Part shown: piece by piece, positions 8,732 through 17,571 of the stretch
How positions within the stretch are numbered: position 1 is the stretch's first letter
Layout of the letters: each line of letters begins with the position of its first letter
Assembly (NCBI GenBank): GCA_021785035.1
Contig: JAJYGP010000025.1
Location: forward strand, 62,001 to 126,000
Length of the DNA: 64,000 nt
Direction of reading: 5' to 3'
DNA from: Pseudomonadota bacterium
Lineage (GTDB): Bacteria > Pseudomonadota > Gammaproteobacteria > Acidiferrobacterales > Acidiferrobacteraceae
Made by a program: the position numbers and the translations under genes
The notes under the pieces: model-generated
The model's database searches: none
Seen by the model: the letters and a program-made list of their open reading frames with translations, nothing else
Told to the model about the DNA's origin: nothing

Positions 8732-10055
8732 CGTGCATCGCGAACTACGGCGCGAGCTGTGGCGGGTATTCTTTCTGGGTCTGGCGGGTGCGATGATCGG
8801 GAGGATCATGGGTTCCGCTTTGACCGGTCTCTCGGTCGTCTTTCTGTTTTACGTCTTGATTCAAATCAATAAGCTACGCCGTCTCCATCGGTGGTTGCGG
8901 CGGCGTGCCGGAGGCCCCATTCCCGAGCTCGGCGGAATGTGGGACGAGGTGATCCGCGAGGTTCATCGGGTCGATCGCGATAGCGAGCGTCACAAGGAAC
9001 GAATCACCGGCCTTTTCGACCGTCTTCAAGCGGCGGCAAGCGCCATGCCCGACGCCATGGTCGTGCTGTCGCAGCGGGATTTGATCGAATGGGCCAACCC
9101 GCCGGCCGAGCGCCTTTTGGGTCTACACGCGCAACGCGATATCGGCGCACGCATCGTCCATCTCGTGCGTGATCCGTCGCTCACCGCCTATCTGGAGGCT
9201 GGCGATTACCATCAGCCGTTGGTCTTGAAGGGCTCGGTGGAGCCCTATGTCGTGTCGGTCCAGATCATCCCGTTCGGGGCCAGTCAGAAGCTCATTATTG
9301 GTCGGGATATCACCCACCTCATCAGGCTCGAAGACATGCGCAGCCATTTTGTGGCTGACGCCTCCCATGAGCTTCGTACCCCGCTTACCGTTCTTCGCGG
9401 TTTTGTCGAAACCTTTCAAGATACCTTGGGAAAGGAAGACGAGGAACTTTCCGCCAATCTTGCCCTGATGCAGGAACAAGTTGAGCGCATGCGGCGCCTG
9501 GTGGACGATTTGCTGGCGCTGTCGCGCCTTGAGACCACCCCCGCGCGGGTGCATGAGGAGGTCGTGGACATGCGGGCCCTGGTGGACGGCCTCCAGGGTG
9601 TGGCCCAAGCACTGAGTGGAGATCGCGGCCACAGGATCGAGGTCGGCGTGCAGGGCGAAGATCTGATGGGTAATCCGGAGGAATTGGGCAGCGCCTTTAC
9701 GAATCTCGTGCATAACGCCATTCGCCATACCCCTGCCGGTGGGCTGGTGCGCGTCACCTGGGCGACCGACGTGACTGGCGGACACTTTGCGGTCCAAGAT
9801 ACTGGCGAAGGAATCGCTCCCCGCCACATCCCGTTTCTGACCGAGAGGTTCTATCGAGTGGATAGCGGGCGCTCGCGTGCCACAGGCGGTACGGGGCTCG
9901 GCTTGTCGATCGTAAACGAGGTATTGGTTCGCCACGACGGACGATTAGCCATCGAAAGCGTTCTCGGACAGGGCAGCACCTTTACTTGCCATTTTCCCTT
10001 GAGCCGGCTCGTGGTCCGGGTGCCATCTTCGCCTCCCTCGGTAACCACGGTATAA
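8724..10055 (+). CDS. phoR: Phosphate regulon sensor histidine kinase PhoR
   Basis: This 443-aa membrane kinase is the partner of PhoB. Two short hydrophobic segments lie at about residues 10-50, with almost no periplasmic loop, as in E. coli PhoR. A PAS domain covers roughly 90-200. The HisKA box is HFVADASHELRTPLTVLRGF with the phosphoaccepting histidine. The ATPase domain has N box LVHNAIRHTP and G boxes DTGEGI and GGTGLGLSIV. The lack of a sensing loop fits control through the Pst transporter and PhoU, both encoded nearby at least in part. Confidence 0.95.
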   Translation: MVSVHRELRRELWRVFFLGLAGAMIGRIMGSALTGLSVVFLFYVLIQINKLRRLHRWLRRRAGGPIPELGGMWDEVIREVHRVDRDSERHKERITGLFDRLQAAASAMPDAMVVLSQRDLIEWANPPAERLLGLHAQRDIGARIVHLVRDPSLTAYLEAGDYHQPLVLKGSVEPYVVSVQIIPFGASQKLIIGRDITHLIRLEDMRSHFVADASHELRTPLTVLRGFVETFQDTLGKEDEELSANLALMQEQVERMRRLVDDLLALSRLETTPARVHEEVVDMRALVDGLQGVAQALSGDRGHRIEVGVQGEDLMGNPEELGSAFTNLVHNAIRHTPAGGLVRVTWATDVTGGHFAVQDTGEGIAPRHIPFLTERFYRVDSGRSRATGGTGLGLSIVNEVLVRHDGRLAIESVLGQGSTFTCHFPLSRLVVRVPSSPPSVTTV

Positions 10056-10413
10056 TGAGCGGCTAGCGACTTTATCCGACGCTTTGCGTTCGCCCCAGGC
10101 CTTTTCGTGTTCGCGATCCGGTCCGGCCATGACGGAATGGCGTCTTGCCCAGGCCCCCGGGGTTTGTGCGGGACTCGCGGTGCGCGGGGTCTTGCGCCCT
10201 CTCCCTTGGTTCAGCCCTGAGCCAGCTGCTGAGCGACGATGTCCTGAAATGGGGATAAGGCCAGCCTTTGTTGTTGCGATTCGGGCGGGTCCACTTCAGG
10301 CCTGCGGATGGGCCCAAACCTTTGACTAGGCCTCGGGCTGCGCGTCGACAAGATCTGCGGCGCCGTAAAACCGTTGACGGCGCGCTCGCCGCTTTTCTGA
10401 GGACCGTTCTATC
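10056..10413. other. Intergenic region, nothing recognised
   Basis: These 358 bases lie between phoR and the DUF481 gene. A short open frame from the ATG at 10130 to 10329 gives 66 residues with no recognisable domain and no clear ribosome-binding site, and I do not call it. No terminator with a T-run, no tRNA and no Pho box was seen. The phoR and DUF481 genes may therefore be separate transcription units. Confidence 0.5.
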
Positions 10414-11154
10414 GTGTTTCCTAGTAAACCCTTCCTTGTCCTGCTCCTCGCTCTCGCGTTCATCTCACCGGTCGTATACGCCAGCAAAGGTCTAGTGGCC
10501 CCAAAGCACAATCTGAGCGCTCAGATCGGCTTTGGGTATGAAAGTGTGACCGGCACGACCACCACGAAGACCATAAACAGCCGTGATCGGGTTCGCTATC
10601 TACACCACTTGTGGCGCTATACCGGACGCTTAAGCTACAACTATGCCGCAAGTGGGGCGTTCGTCAGCGCAAACCGCTTGGACATCAACTTGAAGGCGGC
10701 TCAATATTTCAGCGGTGAGAAGGAAAATTTTGTGCTCGCGACGCTGCGCTATGACCGCAATCCCTTCGATGGTTACAGTCACTACCAGATGGAGTCGGTG
10801 GGCGTCGGTCATCGTGTTCTGCGGCATGGCAACATGCGTCTCAAGGCCGATGGAGGCCTCGGATTTCGCCAGAACTATTATCTGCGGGGAGGCTTTCAGA
10901 GCGTACCGGCTGTGCGGCTGGCGGTCGATTACCGGTGGCGGATTGCGCATAAAAGCCTTTTTAGCCAACGGGTGGCCGTGCTGGCCGCCAGCACGGGGAC
11001 TCTGCTCATATCGACGACCGGGATCAGCACGCCCATAAACGGTGGGCTCGCCCTCAAGGTTTCCGAGATTGTCGATCACTATTCCAGTGCGCCCGCCGGG
11101 TTTGCCCCCACCTCTACGTTCACGACCGTCGATCTGATTTACAATATGGTCTAG
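10414..11154 (+). CDS. DUF481 family outer-membrane protein
   Basis: This 246-aa protein begins with a signal peptide (FLVLLLALAFISPVVYA, cleavage expected after residue 23) and continues as alternating amphipathic strands rich in Tyr, Arg and Gly, for example FGYESVTGTTTTKTINSRDR and LNYNYAAS-like strands. This is the pattern of DUF481, predicted beta-barrel outer-membrane proteins such as YdiY. The gene starts with GTG. Its function is unknown; its position between phoR and the porin suggests an envelope role connected with nutrient limitation, which is inference. Confidence 0.8.
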   Translation: MFPSKPFLVLLLALAFISPVVYASKGLVAPKHNLSAQIGFGYESVTGTTTTKTINSRDRVRYLHHLWRYTGRLSYNYAASGAFVSANRLDINLKAAQYFSGEKENFVLATLRYDRNPFDGYSHYQMESVGVGHRVLRHGNMRLKADGGLGFRQNYYLRGGFQSVPAVRLAVDYRWRIAHKSLFSQRVAVLAASTGTLLISTTGISTPINGGLALKVSEIVDHYSSAPAGFAPTSTFTTVDLIYNMV

Positions 11155-11156
11155 CC

Positions 11157-11477
11157 ATGTATAAGCGACGCGCCCACGTGGTGTTTTTTGCCGCCAACGA
11201 CCTTTTGGTCGAAAAGGCCCTGCGTTGCGCCCAGGCGCTCGCGGCCGATTGGATTGAAGCCCGGTCTTATGTCCCTTCGCTTGCCGAGTGCGACCTCTTT
11301 ATCACGCTCGATGCTGGAGGGTTGGGCAATCTCCCGCGCCTTCCTCAGGGCGTGCGCCACAAGCACTGGCCGCTGTCCCCGGACGCAGTCGACCAAGACA
11401 TCGAGGCGCGCGTGAAGGGTCTTATCGGAGGTATGCGTCTTCTCGCGAGCTTGGACGGAAGCCCTGCCCCCCGTTAA
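11157..11477 (+). CDS. Degenerate low-molecular-weight phosphatase/arsenate reductase-like protein
   Basis: This 106-aa protein resembles the LMW protein-tyrosine phosphatase/ArsC fold. VVFFAANDLLVEKALRCAQAL aligns with the N-terminal strand and P-loop helix, and CDLFITLDAGGLGNLPRLP, with RHKHWPLSPD after it, matches the D-loop region, where ArsC enzymes read HWGIPDP. The catalytic CX5R(S/T) loop is missing: no Cys occurs before residue 24 and no Arg follows at the required place. It is probably a non-enzymatic binding protein. It starts 2 bp after the DUF481 gene and is likely co-transcribed with it. Confidence 0.55.
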   Translation: MYKRRAHVVFFAANDLLVEKALRCAQALAADWIEARSYVPSLAECDLFITLDAGGLGNLPRLPQGVRHKHWPLSPDAVDQDIEARVKGLIGGMRLLASLDGSPAPR

Positions 11478-11560
11478 GGAGTCGAGGAGCATCCCTCACA
11501 GTTCCTGATCGCAGACGAGCCAAAGCGCGTCTAGCCTGGATCCGGGGCCTTTTTATCCGT

Positions 11561-11578
11561 CTGTCATCAGACTGTCAT
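11561..11578 (+). promoter_or_regulatory. Pho box with PhoB-type promoter
   Basis: CTGTCAT-CAGA-CTGTCAT is a perfect pair of PhoB half-sites with the canonical 4-base spacer. A -10 element TAGTAT follows at 11589-11594, exactly 10 bases downstream, so the box replaces a -35 element. The predicted transcript starts near 11601 and runs into the porin gene at 11659. This marks the porin as a phosphate-starvation gene. Confidence 0.9.
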
Positions 11579-11658
11579 AGAATCTCCCTAGTATGCATCG
11601 CCAAGGACCGGAGGCAGTCTCCCACCGTCCTGCCGTCATAACCATAAGAGGAGGGTTT

Positions 11659-12927
11659 ATGAGAACAATGCGTTGGGTCCCTTTCGCCGGACTTTTACTG
11701 GCCTCGGCCGCTGCCGTATCGGCCCAGGCAGGCCAGGGGTTTTTTGATGGAATGAAAATCAATGGCGATATACGCGCCTACGATTTTACCCGTCACTATA
11801 GCGGGCCGGTGGCCGGGCAATCGGCCTTTTCCTTGGGTGGCGGTCTCAATGTACTAAGTGGAGCCGTAGACGGGTTTTCGGCCGGCGCGAGCTTTTATAC
11901 CGCGCATTCCCTGGGACTCAATCACAGCAATCCGGCGCTCGTTGACGGCACCCTCGCCGGCTACGATGGCATCAACACCTTCGGTCAGGCCTTCCTGCAG
12001 TACCAAAATCGCCGTGTCCTTGTGCGGGCGGGCGACCAATTGTTATCGACCCCGTGGATCAATGCCTCTGACTCGCGACTGATTCCGGCCACCTACCAAG
12101 GCCTCTTTGCCGCAATAAAGCCGGTCACTGGGCTCACGATTTCGGCCTTACGCCTGACGCGCTTTAAGAGTCGCACTTCCGACAACTTTTCGCGCACGGA
12201 TCTCTATAATTCGACCGGCACTTTTAATATTGGTGGGACCCCCACCCCGGGTATGGCCGGGAGGACAGAGCCCGGTGCCGCGGCACTGGGTCTCGCCTAT
12301 CACACAGGTGGTCTGAAGGTCGCGGGCTGGGGCTACGAATTTTATGATCTCGCCAAGATGGCGGACGCCCAAGGCGCCTATACCTTTCCGAGCCGCGGGG
12401 CCCTGAGGCCGTTTGTTGGCGCGCAGCTCGTTCGCGAGACGGGTTCCGGCGCGCAGTATCTAGGCCCGGTGAATGCCACGGTTTACGGGGCGGTCGTTGG
12501 CGTAAAGCATCGGAGCGACGAGCTCAGTCTCGGTTATAACGATCTGCCTGCCCACCCCGGGGCGTTCGGGAACGGTGACGTCGTGTCGCCTTACACCACG
12601 GGCTATGCGACTGACCCCCTGTACACGACCTCCATGATCCAAGGCATGGTGGATCGCAAGACCAGCGGCCACGCGGTCAAGCTCGCGGCCACGGGTTTCT
12701 TTTTACAGCATCAGCTGCGCGTCATCGCGAGTTACGCAGATTACTTTAATACCCTGACTCCCAGCTATTCCTCGGCCACGACGAGCGAAGTCGATCTCGA
12801 TCTGACCTATTTCCTTAAGGGTGCTCTGAAGGGGCTCTCGGTCCGCGATCGGGTCGGTATTGCTCGTAACATTCCGGTCGTTAATCGGTTTGTTTATAAC
12901 CGCCTGATGGTCGAATACGATTTCTAA
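11659..12927 (+). CDS. OprD-family outer-membrane porin
   Basis: This 422-aa protein has a signal peptide (residues 1-24, ending ASAAAVSAQA) and an 18-strand-barrel type sequence. GFFDGMKINGDIRAYDF at the mature N-terminus and TPWINASDSRLIPATYQGLF are OprD-family hallmarks, and the last residue is Phe as in most outer-membrane barrels. The ATG at 11659 follows a strong AAGAGGAGGG site. OprD porins take up specific small solutes. Because a perfect Pho box drives this gene, uptake of phosphate or a phosphorus compound is a reasonable inference, although the classic phosphate porins OprP/OprO are a different family. Confidence 0.88.
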   Translation: MRTMRWVPFAGLLLASAAAVSAQAGQGFFDGMKINGDIRAYDFTRHYSGPVAGQSAFSLGGGLNVLSGAVDGFSAGASFYTAHSLGLNHSNPALVDGTLAGYDGINTFGQAFLQYQNRRVLVRAGDQLLSTPWINASDSRLIPATYQGLFAAIKPVTGLTISALRLTRFKSRTSDNFSRTDLYNSTGTFNIGGTPTPGMAGRTEPGAAALGLAYHTGGLKVAGWGYEFYDLAKMADAQGAYTFPSRGALRPFVGAQLVRETGSGAQYLGPVNATVYGAVVGVKHRSDELSLGYNDLPAHPGAFGNGDVVSPYTTGYATDPLYTTSMIQGMVDRKTSGHAVKLAATGFFLQHQLRVIASYADYFNTLTPSYSSATTSEVDLDLTYFLKGALKGLSVRDRVGIARNIPVVNRFVYNRLMVEYDF

Positions 12928-13196
12928 GGGTGTGGCATGGGTTTCCCGGGCGGCTTGCGCTGTACGGCCGTCCGGGGTTTTCAACCAGTCGCATGGCGGG
13001 CGCCCCCGGTTGGCCCTAGGATTGCGGGGCTATCCCCCAGCCTCACCGCGCCATCGTCCGAGGCGCTTGAGGGGTCCGACTCTGTACGGCTAAGAAATCG
13101 CCCCCCCTCAGGGGAGCTGTGGCATAATTGCGCGGGGTCTATCTGAACGAACGAGAACCCCTTCTATTTCCCAAGGAGACCGCAGGGGTCCTGATA

Positions 13197-13973
13197 ATGG
13201 AATCGGCGCAGAACAGTAACGGTAGCAAGATTACGGTACGCAACTTGCATTTTTATTACGGCAAGGAAGCTGCTCTGCATGACATCAATCTCGAGATCGC
13301 CACCAATCTGGTCACGGCTTTTATCGGCCCATCGGGATGCGGTAAGTCGACCTTATTGCGCACGTTTAATCGTATGTACGAGCTGTATCCGGATCAGAAG
13401 GCGACCGGTGAGATTTGGCTCGATGACCGCAATGTCCTTTTGCCGGGCGAAGACCTCTATCGTCTACGGTCTCGGATCGGTATGGTCTTCCAGAAGCCGA
13501 CCCCCTTTCCCATGTCGATCTACGAGAACGTGGCCTTTGGTATTCGGCTCTATGAGCGCATGCCCAAGGCCGAGCTAGATGATCGGGTGGAAGAGGCTTT
13601 GCGCCAAGTGGCGCTCTGGGACGAGGTGAGCGGGAAACTCGGTCAAAGCGGCATGAGCCTATCTGGAGGACAGCAGCAGCGCCTCTGTATGGCGCGCGCC
13701 GTAGCCTTGAAGCCCGAAGTGCTGCTCTTGGACGAGCCGGCCTCGGCCTTGGATCCGATATCGACGCTGAAGATCGAGGAGCTTATTTATGAGCTCAAAC
13801 AGAATTACACGATCGCGATCGTGACCCACAATATGCAACAGGCAGCCCGCGTTTCTGACTATACTGCCTTTATGTACCTTGGGCGCATCGTGGAGTTCGA
13901 TAACACGAACACGATCTTTACCAACCCGGCGACGAAACAGACGGAAGATTACATTACGGGACGCTACGGCTGA
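13197..13973 (+). CDS. pstB: Phosphate ABC transporter ATP-binding protein PstB
   Basis: This 258-aa ABC ATPase is PstB, the energising subunit of high-affinity phosphate import. Walker A is GPSGCGKST (residues 44-52), directly followed by [13 protein letters not shown], a PstB-specific stretch. The signature [14 protein letters not shown] and Walker [13 protein letters not shown] are intact, and the C-terminus [13 protein letters not shown] is the standard PstB end. The ATG at 13197 matches the usual length; AAGGAG lies rather far upstream. It is followed by phoU, but pstS, pstC and pstA are absent from the window. Confidence 0.96.
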   Translation: MESAQNSNGSKITVRNLHFYYGKEAALHDINLEIATNLVTAFIGPSGCGKSTLLRTFNRMYELYPDQKATGEIWLDDRNVLLPGEDLYRLRSRIGMVFQKPTPFPMSIYENVAFGIRLYERMPKAELDDRVEEALRQVALWDEVSGKLGQSGMSLSGGQQQRLCMARAVALKPEVLLLDEPASALDPISTLKIEELIYELKQNYTIAIVTHNMQQAARVSDYTAFMYLGRIVEFDNTNTIFTNPATKQTEDYITGRYG

Positions 13974-13989
13974 AAGGCCAGGAGACATC

Positions 13990-14721
13990 ATGGAGCCACA
14001 TGTGAATCCCCATATTTCGCGCCGTTACAATGCGGAGCTTGAGGACATCCGTACCCGCGTCCTGCACATGGGCGGGCTTGTCGAGCAGCAGATCATCGAT
14101 GCCATGGCCGCGCTGGTAAAGGGCGATGCGGTGTTGGGCGATGAGGTGATAAAAAACGACTATAAAGTCAATAAGATGGACGTCACCATAGACGAGGAGT
14201 GCAATCAGATCATCGCCCGCCGCCAGCCCACGGCCAGCGATTTGCGGCTCGTCATGGCGGTGATTAAGACCATAACCGACCTAGAGCGGATCGGCGACGA
14301 GGCTGAGAAAATCGCCCGTATGGCGGTGCGCTTGGCGGCTGAAGAGCGCCCGAAGGACGGCTACGTCGAGGTCCAGTCTCTTGGTAATCATGTGCGCCAA
14401 ATGGTACACGATGCGCTAGATGCCTTTGCCAGACTCGACATGGAGGCCGCGATCCGGGTGGCGCGCGAAGACCGCCAAGTCGATAAGGAATACGATGGCC
14501 TCATGCGCCAGATGATCACCTTCATGATGGAGGACCCGAGAACCATCTCCCGGGTGCTCAACGTCATGTGGGCCATGCGTGCTTTGGAACGGATCGGGGA
14601 TCATGCCCGTAATATCTGCGAGTACGTGATTTATCTCGTGAAGGGGAAGGACGTACGGCACACGAGTCTCGAACAGATCGAAACCGAGATTTTAGGACGC
14701 TCGGAGCCACGTCCGGGCTAG
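13990..14721 (+). CDS. phoU: Phosphate signalling protein PhoU
   Basis: This 243-aa protein is built from the two three-helix PhoU repeats. The motifs [12 protein letters not shown]-like (residues 58-70), [15 protein letters not shown] and, in the second repeat, [15 protein letters not shown] are the metal-coordinating E/DxxxD signatures. PhoU keeps PhoR in its inactive state when phosphate is plentiful, acting through the Pst complex. The ATG at 13990 lies behind AGGAGA, 16 bp after pstB, which is the usual pairing. Confidence 0.96.
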   Translation: MEPHVNPHISRRYNAELEDIRTRVLHMGGLVEQQIIDAMAALVKGDAVLGDEVIKNDYKVNKMDVTIDEECNQIIARRQPTASDLRLVMAVIKTITDLERIGDEAEKIARMAVRLAAEERPKDGYVEVQSLGNHVRQMVHDALDAFARLDMEAAIRVAREDRQVDKEYDGLMRQMITFMMEDPRTISRVLNVMWAMRALERIGDHARNICEYVIYLVKGKDVRHTSLEQIETEILGRSEPRPG

Positions 14722-14727
14722 TCTCAT

Positions 14728-15801
<1,074 letters not shown>

Positions 15802-15806
15802 TCAAT

Positions 15807-15838
15807 AAAGAAACGGGCCCCGAGGGGCCCGTTTCTTT
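15807..15838 (-). terminator. Strong hairpin terminator between adk and hemB
   Basis: AAAGAAACGGGCCCC and GGGGCCCGTTTCTTT form a perfect 15-bp inverted repeat with a two-base centre, flanked by A and T runs. It lies directly after the adk stop on the minus strand. The symmetry means it could also work on the other strand. Confidence 0.88.
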
Positions 15839-15854
15839 TGCCTCCTTTCCTGGT

Positions 15855-16913
15855 CTAGCGGCGACCTTTTTTGACCTTCTTTTTGACCGCCGATTTCTTC
15901 GGGGCCGCCTTTTTCTTCGGCGCAATCTTCTTTTTGACCGCTGATTTCTTGACCGAGGCCTTGGCGGTCGCCTTTTTCTTCGGGGCCGCCTTCTTCATCG
16001 ACGTCTTTTTCACAGTCGCCTTTTTCTTGGCCGTTGATTTCTTGGCCGCTGCCTTCTTTGTGGCGGACTTCTTCGGGGCCGCCTTCTTCGCGGAGGCCTT
16101 TTTCTTCGGGGCTGCCTTCTTCACTGCAGGCTTATTCTCGGTGGCCGACGCGGCCTTCGGGGCGGTCTTATCGGACCGCGCGGGGACCGCCGTGGGCCGG
16201 GAGGCCGCGACCTTGGGTTTCGGTGCTTGTGGGGTTACGGCTTGGCGTAGGGCCGAGAGGGGGTGGATGTGATCCTCAATAAGACCCGACACCGTCCTAA
16301 ATATCTCCTGGACGTCGCCTTCGCCGATCACCCGCCGCAGCTTATTTTGGCTCTTGTAGTAAGCAATAAGCGGGGCAGTCTGTTGTTCGTAGACTTCGAG
16401 GCGCTTACGGATAGTGCTCTCGTTGTCGTCCGACCGTTGCTCGAGCTCACCGCTACATTTGTCGCAGCGCCCGGGTATCCGCGGGGGCTGGAAGTACACG
16501 TTATACATCTGTCCACACCGGGCGCAGGTCCGTCGGCCGGTCAGTCGCTTGAGCAGGATCTCGGTGTTGACATCGACCAAAAGCGCCAGTTGCAGGGGTT
16601 GGCCTAGGCGCGCGAGCAGGGAATCTAAGGCCTGAGCTTGTGGGTTGTTGCGCGGAAATCCATCGAGGATGAAGCCGTTTTTTGCGTCGGCTTGTCCGAG
16701 CCGATCCTGAATCATTCCCAGAACTATGTCGTCTGTGACCAATTGGCCGGCGTCCATCGCCGCCTTGGCCCGCTTGCCGAGTTCCGTGCCGGCCGTCACT
16801 GCCGCCCTCAAGAGATCGCCCGTGGAAATTTGGGGGATCTTGTATTTTTCGACCAACAGCTTGGATTGCGTCCCTTTCCCGGAGCCCGGTGCTCCCAATA
16901 GCACGATTCGCAT
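15855..16913 (-). CDS. adk: Adenylate kinase with histone-H1-like C-terminal tail
   Basis: Residues 1-216 are a complete adenylate kinase (AMP + ATP to 2 ADP): Walker A GAPGSGKGT at 7-15, AMP-binding STGDLLRAAV, DGFPRN, and a LID domain with Cys130, Cys133, Cys150 and Cys153, a zinc-type LID. Residues 217-260 are a Pro/Ala-rich linker. Residues 261-352 are a run of KKAAPKKKA-like repeats with 40 lysines in 92 residues, like bacterial histone-H1-like and AlgP tails. Ordinary Adk is about 215 residues. The frame is continuous and ends just before a terminator, so the tail is not an assembly of two genes. DNA, RNA or ribosome association of the kinase is inference. Confidence 0.93.
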   Translation of the reverse strand: MRIVLLGAPGSGKGTQSKLLVEKYKIPQISTGDLLRAAVTAGTELGKRAKAAMDAGQLVTDDIVLGMIQDRLGQADAKNGFILDGFPRNNPQAQALDSLLARLGQPLQLALLVDVNTEILLKRLTGRRTCARCGQMYNVYFQPPRIPGRCDKCSGELEQRSDDNESTIRKRLEVYEQQTAPLIAYYKSQNKLRRVIGEGDVQEIFRTVSGLIEDHIHPLSALRQAVTPQAPKPKVAASRPTAVPARSDKTAPKAASATENKPAVKKAAPKKKASAKKAAPKKSATKKAAAKKSTAKKKATVKKTSMKKAAPKKKATAKASVKKSAVKKKIAPKKKAAPKKSAVKKKVKKGRR

Positions 16914-17148
16914 GGTTTCTCTCGCTTTAGATTTGAATTGACCTAGTAGAGGTTCTTTATATATTGTCCCCGAGCAGGGGTTTCCCGTATCGTAAGCTAC
17001 CCTCTGGTTTCCGCGCCGTCAATGTTTTTTGGCGACAAGAGCAGGCGATGGCGGACGTAAAAAAGTTCGCTTCACGACATGTATTGCGTCCGTTTTTGCG
17101 CTACGCTAACCACAATTTCAGGAAGCCGATACGCGGCCCGGTATTGAT

Positions 17149-17447
17149 TTGAGACTTTCTGTGGCGTCGATACCAGATCTTACCGACACGGAGCTCTGGG
17201 TGGCCCGCACCGCCATAATGAGCGCTATGGAAAGACCGTTGCCACAGAGCTTGCTGATAGCGAATTGCGTCTTGACCCGGGGTCGACGACCCTCACGTTA
17301 TGTCCAACGATCTTTTGGACCGAACGCGACACGAGTTTCGTGGTGTTTAAGGCCAGAGGGAGTCAGTACCGCTGTCAGGTTTTTTCTGGTGCCTACGTGC
17401 ACTACGGCACGGGGCGCGAGGTCTACGACGAATCGGGGAGCGCGTGA
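17149..17447 (+). pseudogene. Small conserved-looking protein gene with a frameshift
   Basis: Two adjacent frames join into one protein-like sequence. The first (from about 17149, TTG) ends in IPDLTDTELWVARTA; the second resumes near 17219 as NERYGKTVATELADSELRLD and runs through TIFWTERDTSFVVFKARG to a TGA at 17447. Continuing the first frame gives an Arg/Ser-rich sequence unlike a protein, so a one-base loss near 17215-17220 is the simplest reading. The product would be about 98 aa. I do not recognise the family. No clear ribosome-binding site is visible at the TTG. Confidence 0.45.
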
Positions 17448-17571
17448 CCCATCTCTTACAGTTTCAGGCGGACCAGGACCGTCAACGCGCGTTAGGGTCC
17501 GAGAGACACGATAATGAAGCGGTTACCTTATTTTATTAATGACATGAAAGTTGCAGGAGCAGAAGACAGAT

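Noticed and set aside
13123-13128. CATAAT as a -10 element for pstB
   Set aside because: No matching -35 and no Pho box at the right distance; it cannot be separated from chance.
15870-16130. Repetitive DNA that could be mistaken for a CRISPR or tandem-repeat array
   Set aside because: The repeats are irregular, codon-based and in frame with adk; no constant repeat-spacer pattern exists.
15871-16272. Plus-strand ORF of 133 aa very rich in Phe and Ala, looking like a membrane protein
   Set aside because: It is the exact antisense of the lysine-rich Adk tail; lysine codons read backwards give Phe/Leu. No ribosome-binding site and no independent evidence.
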